Assembly (NCBI GenBank): GCA_050694175.1
Contig: JBOGXA010000006.1
Coordinates: forward strand, 1-64,000
Length of the DNA: 64,000 nt
Direction of reading: 5' to 3'
Source: JBOGXA01 sp050694175
GTDB taxonomy: Bacteria; Actinomycetota; CADDZG01; WHSQ01
The notes under the pieces: model-generated
What the model was told of the DNA's origin: nothing
Database searches by the model: none
Seen by the model: the letters and a program-made list of their open reading frames with translations, nothing else
Part shown: positions 42,104 to 51,186 of the stretch, one piece after another
Layout of the letters: each line of letters begins with the position of its first letter
Numbering within the stretch: position 1 is the stretch's first letter
Program-made: the position numbers and the translations under genes

Positions 42104-43005
42104 GCTCGAGTGTTCACCATGCCGTAAGGACTTTGCGTGAGAACCCGAGGTTCCGGAAGGTCGCAATCCCGGCGTACAGGAAGCTGACGTCCATGCTGGC
42201 GTTCGGCAAGGGTCCGCGTGTATTGATCAACAGTCTTCCGAAGGCGGGCACGCACCTGCTGACGTCTCTGCTCCGCCATGTGCCGGGGATGATCCATTCG
42301 GGCCGCCACTTCGTTTTCGATGACTTCCGAACGACGATGGAGCGGCCGCCGCTGTGGGGCGACGTGCTCGAAGTCGACTGGCAGCGTCTGGAGGTAACGC
42401 TCGCGGCTCTCAATAAGGGCCAGTTCATGACGGCGCACTGTCCTGCCGAGCGAGAGCTGCTCATGATGCTCGACAAACTTGATTTCAAGACACTGTTCAT
42501 CATCCGCGATCCGCGGGACATTGTCGTCTCGAGCGCCTTCTACATCGCTCGGCTGGAGCGTCACATTATGCACGGGCGGTACAAGCAGCTCTTCTCCACA
42601 GACGACGAGCGGATCATGGCGACGATCACCGGATTCCCTGCGGACGCGAATGGACGGGGGGCGGAGTCGATCGGTAGCAAACTCGTCCGGTATATGGAGT
42701 GGTTGAAAGCTCCGCGCGTCCACACATGCAGATTCGAATCGCTCATCGGTCCCGCCGGCGGAGGAGATCGTGACGGGCAACAGTCAGAGGTGGAGGGCAT
42801 CCTCCGCTACTTAGATCGTCCGAATGGCCCGAAAGATGTCGGCTTGCTCGCGGATCATGTTTGGTCGCAAAGAAGCCCGACCTTCCGCCGGGGCTTGATT
42901 GGGGACTGGCGAAACCATTTCTCCGACGAGCACAAGGCCGCTTTCAAAGAGCTTGCGGGCGAGCATTTGATCGCCCTCGGCTACGAGAGCGACTTGGATT
43001 GGTAG
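42100..43005 (+). CDS. Sulfotransferase 4 (Sulfotransfer_1-like)
   Basis: 301 residues. PSB motif VLINSLPKAGTHLLTSLLRH, 3'-PB motif LFIIRDPRDIVVSSAFYI and the C-terminal loop FRRGLIGDWRNHFSDEHKAAF. It is closely similar in layout to sulfotransferase 3. It overlaps the GT4 stop by 4 bp (ATGA), so a sugar transfer and a sulfation step are co-produced. Confidence 0.87.
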   Translation: MSSSVHHAVRTLRENPRFRKVAIPAYRKLTSMLAFGKGPRVLINSLPKAGTHLLTSLLRHVPGMIHSGRHFVFDDFRTTMERPPLWGDVLEVDWQRLEVTLAALNKGQFMTAHCPAERELLMMLDKLDFKTLFIIRDPRDIVVSSAFYIARLERHIMHGRYKQLFSTDDERIMATITGFPADANGRGAESIGSKLVRYMEWLKAPRVHTCRFESLIGPAGGGDRDGQQSEVEGILRYLDRPNGPKDVGLLADHVWSQRSPTFRRGLIGDWRNHFSDEHKAAFKELAGEHLIALGYESDLDW

Positions 43006-43017
43006 GAGACCTTGCCC

Positions 43018-44070
43018 GTGGCCTCTTCTAACACCGGACTATCACAACAGAGTCCCTCAATGGTCGTGGGCATTATGGCGGATCGACGAAGGCTGCTGCT
43101 CGACGGGGTAGGTCTTGTCCTGCTGAGTATGACCGTGCTTTGGGTCTTCGTCTCCAGCTTGGTAACCAAGAGCGACCCAATGCAGATCCTCGCGTTGCTG
43201 TCTGCGCTTGCCGTGGGAGTTGTTGCAGGACGCCTGTTGCCCGGTGTCGTTCCCATGGTCGTGGTCGCCATCACCATGCTGCTCTTTGTCATCAATCCAC
43301 TCGAGTTCATTTCCCGGGATCCGGGTGGATTTCCATTCGGGTACGCGAACGCAAAGGGAGCGTTTCTGGTCCAGGCTGCGGCTGCAGCTTTGATAGTTGC
43401 CCGGACGATTCCAGCAGGCGGTCTCGCGACCGCGGCGATCACGGGCGCGGTGATATTCGGCGTTGTGCCTCTGCTGTTCGAATCGCTTGCAGCCGGGACT
43501 CTGGGGCTAGTGGTTGTTGCGATCGGGCTCGCCGGAGCCTTGCTCACCAAAGCCTACGCTCGCTCGCTGGGCATTCTCCTTGGCATGGTGTTCGTGGTGG
43601 TTTTTTCGACGACATTGCTTATCGCGGCCACCGAAACCAGCACCCCCGCCGTGGTTGGTGATGTGATCGGCGACACCCTGAGCGAACGGCGCAAGGCGCT
43701 ATGGACGGACGCACTGTCCGCAATGCGCGATAACCCACTGGTCGGGGTTGGTCCCGGAAACTTCGAGAACGTAAGCGACATCGCGCGGGTCGAGGACGAT
43801 GTCCGCTGGGTTCCAAGTGCTTTTCTGGAACAGGGAGCAGAGGGGGGAATCCTCGGATTGGTGTTGATGTTTGCGATCTTCCTGTGGGGATTTGTTCGTT
43901 TGATGGCGAGCGATGGTCCCGGACCGGTGATCGCCATCGGGATCGCTGCCTTGTTTGGTATCGCCGTCCACGTGTGCATGGACTATGTGCTGCATTACCC
44001 GGCTGTGCCGATGGTCGCCGGCGCGCTACTAGGGAGCGCGACCTCGAGCGCATGGGAGAGAGCCAGATGA
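43018..44070 (+). CDS. O-antigen ligase/polymerase-like membrane protein (Wzy/WaaL type)
   Basis: About 350 residues, nine or so hydrophobic segments. After a loop LSERRKALWTDALSAMRDNPLVGVGPGNF the sequence SAFLEQGAEGGILGLVLM matches the O-antigen_lig (PF04932) C-terminal signature (DNPLxGVGPGxF and ExGxxGL). Such proteins polymerise repeat units or ligate them to an acceptor. GTG 43018 is 8 bases after TAGGAG; TTG 43012 is also possible. Confidence 0.8.
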   Translation: MASSNTGLSQQSPSMVVGIMADRRRLLLDGVGLVLLSMTVLWVFVSSLVTKSDPMQILALLSALAVGVVAGRLLPGVVPMVVVAITMLLFVINPLEFISRDPGGFPFGYANAKGAFLVQAAAAALIVARTIPAGGLATAAITGAVIFGVVPLLFESLAAGTLGLVVVAIGLAGALLTKAYARSLGILLGMVFVVVFSTTLLIAATETSTPAVVGDVIGDTLSERRKALWTDALSAMRDNPLVGVGPGNFENVSDIARVEDDVRWVPSAFLEQGAEGGILGLVLMFAIFLWGFVRLMASDGPGPVIAIGIAALFGIAVHVCMDYVLHYPAVPMVAGALLGSATSSAWERAR

Positions 44071-45170
44071 AAAGAATTCTCGTTCTGATCAAGGGACTGG
44101 GTAGAGGAGGAGCCGAGCAGCTGCTCCTAAACGCTGCCCCCTATTTGGATCGATCTCGCTTCGACTACCGGATCGCGTACTTGCTTCCGTGGAAGAACGC
44201 CCTCGTCAGCGACCTCAAGCGACAGGGATTGCCTGTTCATTGTCTCAACGCGGACGGTGGATTGGGATGGGTGCCAAGGCTACGGCGGCTTGTCAAAGAG
44301 TACGAGATAGATCTCGTACACACTCACTCACCCGTCCCCGCGGTGGCGGTCAGGCTGACGCTCGGTCTAAAGTCGCCGAAGCGCGTTTACACGGAGCACA
44401 ACGTTTGGGAGCGTTTTCATCCCGCCACCTACTGGGCAAACCTTCTGACCTTTCCGAGAAGCGAGCACGTATTTGCCGTGTCTAATCACGTTCGTAAGTC
44501 CATCAAGTATCCGGTCCCGCTGAGATTCATGCACCGCCCTCCGGTCGAGACCCTTTACCACGGCCCCGATCCTGCACTCGTCAAGACGTGGGCGATGTCC
44601 GACGGCGTCCGCGCCGAGCTGGCGATCCCCGAGGACGCGCTCGTTGTGGGAACGGTCGCCAACTTCAAGCATCACAAGGGCTATCCGTATTTGATTCAGG
44701 CTGCGGCGCTCGTCCGGCAGGAGATGCCCAACGTCCGCTTCGTTTTGATCGGGCTCGGCCCGCTCGAGAACGAGATGCGGCGGAAGGCGGCGGCTCTGGG
44801 GGTGGACGATATCGTCATTTTTGCCGGCTACCGAGAGGATGTGCCGCGAGTCGCTGGGACTTTCGACCTGTTCGCCCTGCCGTCCATCCACGAAGGACTG
44901 TCGATTGCGTTGGTTGAAGCAATGACGCTCGGGAAGCCCGCAGTCGTCACCGATGTCGGTGGGCTCCCCGAGGTGATCTCTCATGAGAAGCATGGTTTTG
45001 TGATTCCTGCTCGAAACGAGAAGCTGCTCGCCGAGGCGATCATCAAGCTGCTGAGCGACGAGGACCTGCGACGGGAATTCGGCGAGAACGCGCGGCGCAA
45101 GGCCGCGACCTTTGACATCCGCAATGCCGTCCGTCGGATGGAGGAAGTCTATTCGGAGCTGCTGGCGTGA
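44067..45170 (+). CDS. Glycosyltransferase, GT4/GT-B
   Basis: About 367 residues. MKRILVLIKGLGRGGAEQLLLN (GGAEQ start), VHTHSPVPAVAVRL, VGTVANFKHHKGYPYLIQA, FVLIGLGPLENEMRRKAAALGV (landmarks) and PSIHEGLSIALVEAMTLGKP, the EX7E block. The ATG at 44067 is the canonical start and overlaps the polymerase-like gene by 4 bp; longer open frames upstream are not used. Confidence 0.9.
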   Translation: MKRILVLIKGLGRGGAEQLLLNAAPYLDRSRFDYRIAYLLPWKNALVSDLKRQGLPVHCLNADGGLGWVPRLRRLVKEYEIDLVHTHSPVPAVAVRLTLGLKSPKRVYTEHNVWERFHPATYWANLLTFPRSEHVFAVSNHVRKSIKYPVPLRFMHRPPVETLYHGPDPALVKTWAMSDGVRAELAIPEDALVVGTVANFKHHKGYPYLIQAAALVRQEMPNVRFVLIGLGPLENEMRRKAAALGVDDIVIFAGYREDVPRVAGTFDLFALPSIHEGLSIALVEAMTLGKPAVVTDVGGLPEVISHEKHGFVIPARNEKLLAEAIIKLLSDEDLRREFGENARRKAATFDIRNAVRRMEEVYSELLA

Positions 45171-46192
45171 GCGAGCTGGGCACGGCGGTCACGGTGGATG
45201 TACGCCCATATGTGGATGCCGACGAGCCGGAGGTTCTCGATCTGCTGATGTCCTCGATGGGCGAGGGGCCGGCGGGCGGGCGCACGTCCGAGTTCTTTCG
45301 CTGGAAGCACGTTCATAACCCTTTCGGGCGTTCCTTCATGCTCGTTGCGGAAGCCGACGGGCGAATTGTCGGCCTGCGAGCCTTCATGCGGTGGGGTTTC
45401 GCAGTGGGCGGAGAGGCGTTGAACGCGGTTAGGGCCGTCGATACGGCGACGCACCCCGACTACAGGCGTCTGGGAATCTTCTCGAGGTTGACTGCCAGGG
45501 CGCTCGACGATCTGGTGGAAGAGGCAGACCTCGTTTTCAACACTCCCAATGAAAAGAGTCTTCCCGGGTATCTCAAGCTCGGGTGGGAAGTGGTCGGCAA
45601 GGTGCCGTTCTGCATAAGGCCGATGCGGCCCGTGGCTTTTGCCTCGCGAATCCGATCGCGGAAGAGCGGGGGGGCAAGCGACGCGCGTCCCTCACTGGAG
45701 GCGACGCGTGCTGCGGTCCTTCTGCAGCACGGATTGGAGGTGGACTGGCTACTGGAACGGGCCGTTCATGAGGATAGGAGATTTCGAACGCTTCGTTCGG
45801 TCTCATTTCTGCGTTGGAGGTACGCGGAGACGCCGTTTGACTATCGCGCAGTCGTCAGCGAGGGAGAGGAAGGCCTTAACGGTTTCGCGATCTTTCGTGT
45901 GCGGCCTCGTGGCCGTCTCTGGGAAACAACGGTTTCCGAGCTCGTCGTCGATCCATTCGCGGGACATGAAGTACGCCGGCAATTGCTGATGGCAGTGGCG
46001 CAGGCATCCTCCGTCGATCACATCAGCGTGGCTTCCCCGCATGGTGAAGCCGCCGTATTGGCGCGGTCGGGATTCCTTCCCTCTCCGGCATCGATCACCT
46101 TGGTCGCGAAGCCGCTTCGTGGCCATCTGCCGGCAGATGTGACGGCGAAGAAGAACTGGGCCCTGTCTCTCGGCGATATCGAGGTTTTCTAG
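45167..46192 (+). CDS. GNAT-fold N-acetyltransferase
   Basis: 341 residues. The N-terminal domain has VRPYVDADEPEVLDLL and HNPFGRSFMLVAEADGRIVG (mid-strand), then VDTATHPDYRRLGIFSRLTARAL: the R-R-x-G-I/x acetyl-CoA loop of GNAT enzymes. Its remaining half is unassigned. It is of the kind found in polysaccharide loci, perhaps acetylating an amino sugar or a peptide. GTG start overlaps the GT4 stop (GTGA). Confidence 0.75.
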   Translation: MSELGTAVTVDVRPYVDADEPEVLDLLMSSMGEGPAGGRTSEFFRWKHVHNPFGRSFMLVAEADGRIVGLRAFMRWGFAVGGEALNAVRAVDTATHPDYRRLGIFSRLTARALDDLVEEADLVFNTPNEKSLPGYLKLGWEVVGKVPFCIRPMRPVAFASRIRSRKSGGASDARPSLEATRAAVLLQHGLEVDWLLERAVHEDRRFRTLRSVSFLRWRYAETPFDYRAVVSEGEEGLNGFAIFRVRPRGRLWETTVSELVVDPFAGHEVRRQLLMAVAQASSVDHISVASPHGEAAVLARSGFLPSPASITLVAKPLRGHLPADVTAKKNWALSLGDIEVF

Positions 46193-47589
46193 TGGCAACC
46201 AGTGCCGCAACGACTCAATCGAGAGCCGATCAGCCTGGCTCCTACGGAATTCTGATCGTTGCCGGGCTTATCGTCCTTGCCGGCTTTGTCGCGGTCACGC
46301 TCGTTGCCGTTCAGAAAGCAAGTTACGACGCCTGGGCCACTTTGTTCGTTACACCTGTCCTGATTGTCGTCTCTCTGCCGGCCTTTGCCCGGCAGGCAGC
46401 GCGCGAGGGAAACAAGAAACTGTTTTGGTGGCTTCTGGCCGCTCTCATTCTGAAGCTGATCGCGGGGACGTTTCTCAGGTACTTCAACACGGTCGAAATC
46501 AATGGGGGAACCGATTCCAACAAGTATCACAACGCCGCTATGGGGTATTGGGAGGACTTCCGCGCCTTCGACTTCGACCAAAGACCCTTGGATCTCACGG
46601 GGACCAACTTCATACGATTCATTGCCGGGATTGTGTACGCGGTCGTCGGCCCAAGCAGGGCGGCCGGCTTTGTCGTCTTCTCTTGGTTCGCTTTCTGGGG
46701 CGCCTATTACTTCTACCGAGCATTCGTTATCGCCGTCCCAGAAGGACGAAGCCGCACGTACGCTCGCTTCGTCTTCCTGCTCCCCTCGGTCCTCTTCTGG
46801 CCGTCGAGCCTGGGCAAGGAGGCGTGGATGATGATGGGCCTCGGCATCACCGCCTACGGGGTAGCCCTCCTCTTGACCGGCTCAACGTTTCGCGGCGCCG
46901 TAGCCGTCGGGCTCGGGGCGTGGTCGGCGGCCTTCGTACGTCCCTACATGCCGGCACTCATGATTATCGGCGTCGCGTTCGCCTTCGTGCTGCGACGTCG
47001 GAAGGAGCATTTGAGCCAGTTTGCGCCGATCAGCAAAGCCGTAGCAATGGCGGCGCTCGTCTTGGCTTCGCTGATGTTCGTTGGGAAGTCGGAGCAATTC
47101 CTCAACGACCGGACCGTGGATACCTCGGAGGGGGTGGATAGCACTGCGGACGAGATCACTCGACGGAGCTCGCAAGGAGGATCCGAATTCGTTCCAACCG
47201 TTATCAGATCTCCTGCGGAGTTCCCCGTGGGGGCTTTCACCGTCGTGTATAGACCGCTGCTAATCGAGGTCCACACGTCGCGAGCGTTACTTGCCGGCCT
47301 CGAGAGTGGGTTCCTCCTGGTCCTTACGTTGATTCGCATCCCGTGGATAATCGCGGCGTTCAGGAGCTTTCGACGGCAACCCTATGTGGTCTTTGCCGCC
47401 GTGTACTCGGCGCTCTTCATCGTCGGATTCTCCGCGGTTGCCAATTTCGGCCTGCTGGTCAGACAGCGCTCGCTTCTGATGCCGGTCTTTTTGGTTTTTT
47501 TGGCCATACCGCCACCCAAGCGGAAACAGCGGGATGATCAGCGCCGCGAGCCAGATCGAGTTCTAAGCGCAGCCGGAAGTAATTTCTGA
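46192..47589 (+). CDS. Multi-pass membrane protein, putative polymerase/flippase-related
   Basis: 465 residues with about ten hydrophobic helices (IVAGLIVLAGFVAVTLVAV, LFWWLLAALILKLIAGTF, LPSVLFWPSSLGKEAWMMM, and others). FWPSSLGKEAW is a motif seen in many uncharacterised glycan-cluster membrane proteins, including Wzy-like ones. A hydrophilic loop (~300-350, SEQFLNDRTVDTSEG) may face outside. Family not firmly recognised. GTG start shares a base with the previous stop. Confidence 0.55.
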   Translation: MATSAATTQSRADQPGSYGILIVAGLIVLAGFVAVTLVAVQKASYDAWATLFVTPVLIVVSLPAFARQAAREGNKKLFWWLLAALILKLIAGTFLRYFNTVEINGGTDSNKYHNAAMGYWEDFRAFDFDQRPLDLTGTNFIRFIAGIVYAVVGPSRAAGFVVFSWFAFWGAYYFYRAFVIAVPEGRSRTYARFVFLLPSVLFWPSSLGKEAWMMMGLGITAYGVALLLTGSTFRGAVAVGLGAWSAAFVRPYMPALMIIGVAFAFVLRRRKEHLSQFAPISKAVAMAALVLASLMFVGKSEQFLNDRTVDTSEGVDSTADEITRRSSQGGSEFVPTVIRSPAEFPVGAFTVVYRPLLIEVHTSRALLAGLESGFLLVLTLIRIPWIIAAFRSFRRQPYVVFAAVYSALFIVGFSAVANFGLLVRQRSLLMPVFLVFLAIPPPKRKQRDDQRREPDRVLSAAGSNF

Positions 47590-47640
47590 TTTCTGATTCC
47601 TGTAATCAGTGGGCCGTAACAGCGTTGGAAGGCGGAGATC

Positions 47641-48252
47641 ATGAAAACCGTTAGGTCCATCCGCAGGCGATTGACGAGAGGTCGCAGCACCAAGTGGCGT
47701 CGGGACCACAAGATGGAAGTGCTCAACACGATGCCGAAGAACTCCGTTTGCGCGGAGGTCGGTGTATGGAAAGGCGATCTCTCGGCCGAGATCCTGGGGG
47801 TCGTTCGGCCAAAGAAGCTCCATCTCATCGATCCCTGGATGTTTGTGAACGACGAGCGATTCGCCGACGCGTGGTACGGGGGGGCGGTCAGCCGGGACCA
47901 GCGGGATATGGACTTGATCTACGAGGGTGTCACGCAGAGATTCTCCACAGAGATCGAGCAGGGAACGGTGGAAGTGCATCGGCGCGCGTCCGCAGACTCC
48001 ACCCACCTGTTTGCAGACGAGTACTTCGACTGGGTTTACATCGACGGCAATCATTTGTACGAGGCCGTTAAGGAGGACCTCGAGGGATTTCTTCCCAAGC
48101 TCAAGAAGGGTGGACTCCTAGCCGGGGATGATTACACGAGCGGTGGCTGGTGGGATGGCGGGGTAAAGCGAGCGGTGGATGAATTCATCCGGCATCCTTA
48201 CGTCGACGTCGTGTTCTTAGAGGGTGCGCAGTTCGTCCTTCGGAAAGTCTGA
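47641..48252 (+). CDS. Class I SAM-dependent methyltransferase (Methyltransf_24 type)
   Basis: 203 residues. VCAEVGVWKGDLSAEIL is the SAM-binding strand/turn; YFDWVYIDGNHLYEAVKEDL and LKKGGLLAGDDY are the following strands typical of macrocin-O-methyltransferase-like enzymes. It probably methylates a sugar hydroxyl or carboxyl in the locus. The preceding 50 bp holds TTCTGATT repeats but no clear terminator. Confidence 0.8.
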   Translation: MKTVRSIRRRLTRGRSTKWRRDHKMEVLNTMPKNSVCAEVGVWKGDLSAEILGVVRPKKLHLIDPWMFVNDERFADAWYGGAVSRDQRDMDLIYEGVTQRFSTEIEQGTVEVHRRASADSTHLFADEYFDWVYIDGNHLYEAVKEDLEGFLPKLKKGGLLAGDDYTSGGWWDGGVKRAVDEFIRHPYVDVVFLEGAQFVLRKV

Positions 48253-48335
48253 ACCCGCAGTCGACAGCGCGATCCACCGCCCGACACATGGAATGGAACG
48301 AGTTCCTTACAGCCTCCGTTGCGAATGGAGAGGTC

Positions 48336-49538
48336 ATGCGCGTTGCGCACTTAACAACAATGGATCTGGCGCTCCGCTACCTGCTGCTGCCTCAACTCGA
48401 GGCTGTGTTGGATGCTGGCGGTGACGCAGTCGGAATCAGCGGAAGGAGTGACTGCGTAGAGGAGCTCGAGCGTGCCGGCGTCCGGCACCTAGAACTGAAG
48501 TCTTCGACCCGCGGTTCGAATCTCTTCGCCGACATCAGGTCAGCGCGGGAGCTATGGAAGATCCTCAGACGCGAGAAGGTCGACGTGCTGCACACGCACA
48601 ACCCGAAGCCGGGACTCTACGGGAGGGTCTTGGGGCGACTGGCCGGCGTCCCGATCGTTATCAACACCGTCCACGGGCTCTACGCGACGGAGGACGATTC
48701 ACTTGTCAAGCGAGTACTCGTCTATGGTCTCGAGGGGTTCGCTTCTCGCTTCTCAGATGCGGAGCTCGTGCAAAGCGCCGAGGACCTCGCGCTCATTAAT
48801 CGTTTGCACTTGGCTCCCCAAGGGCGATCCCGCCTTCTCGGCAACGGAATAGACGTCCGGCGCTTCGATCCGCAAGGGGTGACGGCCGACGAGGGGCGCA
48901 AGGTGCGAGCATCGATCGGAATCCCGGAGGACAAGATCGTCGTGGGGATGGTGGGCCGTCTCGTCGCCGAGAAGGGCTATCCGGAACTATTCGAAGCGGC
49001 GTCTCTTCTGGACGACCGGTTCGTGATCCTCACGAGCGGCCACGCCGACCCCCAGAAGCGTGACGCATTGCCACCGAGTGACATCGAGCGCGCTCGAAGC
49101 CGGGGTGTCCTTTTTCTCGGCATGCGCCCGGACATGGAGCGCGTCTACAGGGCAATGGACATCTTCGTCCTTCCGTCACATAGGGAAGGGGTCCCCAGGG
49201 CCGCGATGGAGGCAGCCGCTATGGGACTTCCCATCGTGGCAACGAACATCCGGGGCTGTCGTGAGGTCGTGAGCGACGGAGCCAACGGACTGCTGGTACC
49301 CGTCGGAGACGCACCCGCTCTGGCGAAGGCGATTCGAAAGCTGGGCGACGACGCCTCACTTCGAGGCGCGATGGGGAAGGCGGGACGCCAGGTGGCTCGT
49401 CGGCGATTCGACGAGCGACAGGTCGTCCAGATCGTCCTCGAAACCTACGCGCAGGTGGCGTCACGAAAGGGCCTCGCATGGGAGGGCAAACCGGTTTCGG
49501 CATCGGGCACCGAGACCGCGGAAGGGACGGCTCCATGA
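48336..49538 (+). CDS. Glycosyltransferase, GT4/GT-B
   Basis: About 400 residues. MRVAHLTTMDLALRYLLLPQL, VDVLHTHNPKPGLYGRVLGR (family HNPKPG), INTVHGLYA, IVVGMVGRLVAEKGYPELFEA and the EX7E block PSHREGVPRAAMEAAAMG. This is like WbnK/PglA-type GT4 enzymes acting near the start of the lipid-linked glycan. The ATG at 48336 with GGAGAG upstream is preferred over ATG 48288. Confidence 0.88.
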   Translation: MRVAHLTTMDLALRYLLLPQLEAVLDAGGDAVGISGRSDCVEELERAGVRHLELKSSTRGSNLFADIRSARELWKILRREKVDVLHTHNPKPGLYGRVLGRLAGVPIVINTVHGLYATEDDSLVKRVLVYGLEGFASRFSDAELVQSAEDLALINRLHLAPQGRSRLLGNGIDVRRFDPQGVTADEGRKVRASIGIPEDKIVVGMVGRLVAEKGYPELFEAASLLDDRFVILTSGHADPQKRDALPPSDIERARSRGVLFLGMRPDMERVYRAMDIFVLPSHREGVPRAAMEAAAMGLPIVATNIRGCREVVSDGANGLLVPVGDAPALAKAIRKLGDDASLRGAMGKAGRQVARRRFDERQVVQIVLETYAQVASRKGLAWEGKPVSASGTETAEGTAP

Positions 49539-50197
49539 AGCGTGCCATCGACCTGACGCTTTCGATCATCATCATCATCGTGCTGTCGCCGGTAATCCTT
49601 CTGGTGGCGCTGACAGTGGCGGTCGGGGTCGACAGGCGAATGATCTTCGTACAGGCGCGCGGGGGCCGCGGAGGAGTGCCCTTCAGGCTCTACAAGTTTC
49701 GGACGATGCGAGATTTGCGGGATGAGGCCGGTGAGCACTTGCCCGACGCCGAGCGGCTGACGGCACTGGGACGGTTCCTGCGGTCGACCAGCCTGGATGA
49801 GCTTCCGAGCCTCGTCAACGTCGTCCGGGGCGACATGAGTCTCGTCGGACCGAGGCCTCTCATCGCCGACTATCTACCGCGCTACTCGCCGGACCAGGCC
49901 AGACGACACGAAGTCAGGCCGGGCATTACCGGCTGGGTGCAGGTGATGGGGCGGAACAGCCTGTCGTGGGACGAGAAGTTCGCGCTCGATGTCTGGTACG
50001 TCGACAATCGAACGCTGTCGCTCGATCTGAAGATCCTTGCTATGACCGTCGGCAACGTCCTCGCACGCCGCGGTATCAGCGAGGAGGGGCACGCAACTAT
50101 GTCGGTTTTCGCCGGCGCGGGTGAGGTCGACGAGGAGGGGAACTCCTTTCCGGCGCGGCAGCCGACCGCGCCGCATCCAAAGGTGCTAGAGCAATGA
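49535..50197 (+). CDS. Undecaprenyl-phosphate sugar-1-phosphate transferase (minimal PglC type)
   Basis: 220 residues. One N-terminal re-entrant/transmembrane helix (AIDLTLSIIIIIVLSPVILL) and the catalytic domain: PFRLYKFRTMRDL, DELPSLVNVVRGDMSLVGPRPL and RPGITGWVQVMGRN. It lacks the extra four-helix N-terminal domain of WbaP, so it is of the monotopic PglC-like class. It starts glycan assembly by moving a sugar-1-phosphate to the lipid carrier. ATG 49535 overlaps the GT4 stop by 4 bp. Confidence 0.92.
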   Translation: MKRAIDLTLSIIIIIVLSPVILLVALTVAVGVDRRMIFVQARGGRGGVPFRLYKFRTMRDLRDEAGEHLPDAERLTALGRFLRSTSLDELPSLVNVVRGDMSLVGPRPLIADYLPRYSPDQARRHEVRPGITGWVQVMGRNSLSWDEKFALDVWYVDNRTLSLDLKILAMTVGNVLARRGISEEGHATMSVFAGAGEVDEEGNSFPARQPTAPHPKVLEQ

Positions 50198-51186
50198 CTA
50201 CGGAACTCAACGTTCTCTTATCCTCCGCGGGGCGGCGCGTGGCGCTTCTCGATATCTTTCGTCGCACCCTGTCGGAGATGGACCTGGAAGGCAGAGTCAT
50301 GGCGGCGGATATGTCCCCGTTGTCGTCCGCATGGCACAGCGCCGACGATGCATTTCTGGTACCGCGCTGCACGGACAAGGAGTTCGTGCCGGCCATGCTC
50401 GATCTGTGTAAGAACCACAATGTAGGCCTGCTGGTGCCGACGCTCGATCCCGAGTTGCCCGTTTACGCGCGGCACAGGGATGCATTTGCACGCATCGGCA
50501 CCACGGTTGCGATCTCCAGTCCCGAGGTCATCGCGATTGCGAGCGACAAGAACGAGACGCACGCGTGGCTGACCGAGGAGCGCCTCCCGACGGTTCGGCA
50601 GACGACCGACACGGGGTTTGCCGACAACGGCCAGAAGTGGAAGTTTCCGGTGTTGGTGAAACCGCGCAACGGCAGCTCCTCCATCGGCGTCGCCGTTGTC
50701 GACGACTACCTGCAGTTCGAGGCGGCGACGAGAGGCGGGGACTTCATCGTCCAAGGCATTGCTCCCGGGCACGAGTACACCCTCGACGTACTGGCCGACC
50801 GCTCCGGAAACTGCGTGTGCGCGGTTCCCCGCCGCAGGATCGAGACCCGGGCCGGAGAGGTGAGCAAGGGCGTCACCGTTCGATCTGGGGAGCTTATCGA
50901 GCTGGCCGGCCAGGTTTGCGAACGCTTACCCGGCGCGTTCGGGCCGCTCAACATCCAAATGTTCTTCGACATTGAATCGCAAGAGATAAACGTGATCGAG
51001 ATCAACCCGCGCTTTGCGGGAGGGTTTCCGCTGAGCTGGCAGGCCGGGGCCAAGTACCCGCAATGGTTGATCGAGGAGATTCTCGGCCGCCCCTCATCGG
51101 CCAACCCGTCTACATGGACCGACGGTCTCGTGATGCTCCGGTGGGACCAGGCGGTCTTCACCACTGCGGAACAGGCCGGACTGTGA
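50194..51186 (+). CDS. ATP-grasp enzyme (carbamoyl-phosphate-synthetase-like)
   Basis: 330 residues. LNVLLSSAGRRVALLDIFRR is the N-terminal pre-ATP-grasp fold; FPVLVKPRNGSSSIGVAVV is the ATP-grasp nucleotide loop; INVIEINPRFAGGFPLS is the metal-binding C-terminal motif. Such proteins in sugar loci ligate amino acids or carbamoyl groups to amino sugars. ATG overlaps the sugar transferase stop by 4 bp; the HAD gene overlaps the end. Confidence 0.82.
   Translation: MTTELNVLLSSAGRRVALLDIFRRTLSEMDLEGRVMAADMSPLSSAWHSADDAFLVPRCTDKEFVPAMLDLCKNHNVGLLVPTLDPELPVYARHRDAFARIGTTVAISSPEVIAIASDKNETHAWLTEERLPTVRQTTDTGFADNGQKWKFPVLVKPRNGSSSIGVAVVDDYLQFEAATRGGDFIVQGIAPGHEYTLDVLADRSGNCVCAVPRRRIETRAGEVSKGVTVRSGELIELAGQVCERLPGAFGPLNIQMFFDIESQEINVIEINPRFAGGFPLSWQAGAKYPQWLIEEILGRPSSANPSTWTDGLVMLRWDQAVFTTAEQAGL

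Noticed and set aside
43018..47589. An exosortase encoded by one of the multi-pass membrane genes
   Set aside because: Neither membrane protein shows the Cys/Arg/His exosortase triad motifs; 43018 fits O-antigen ligase instead.
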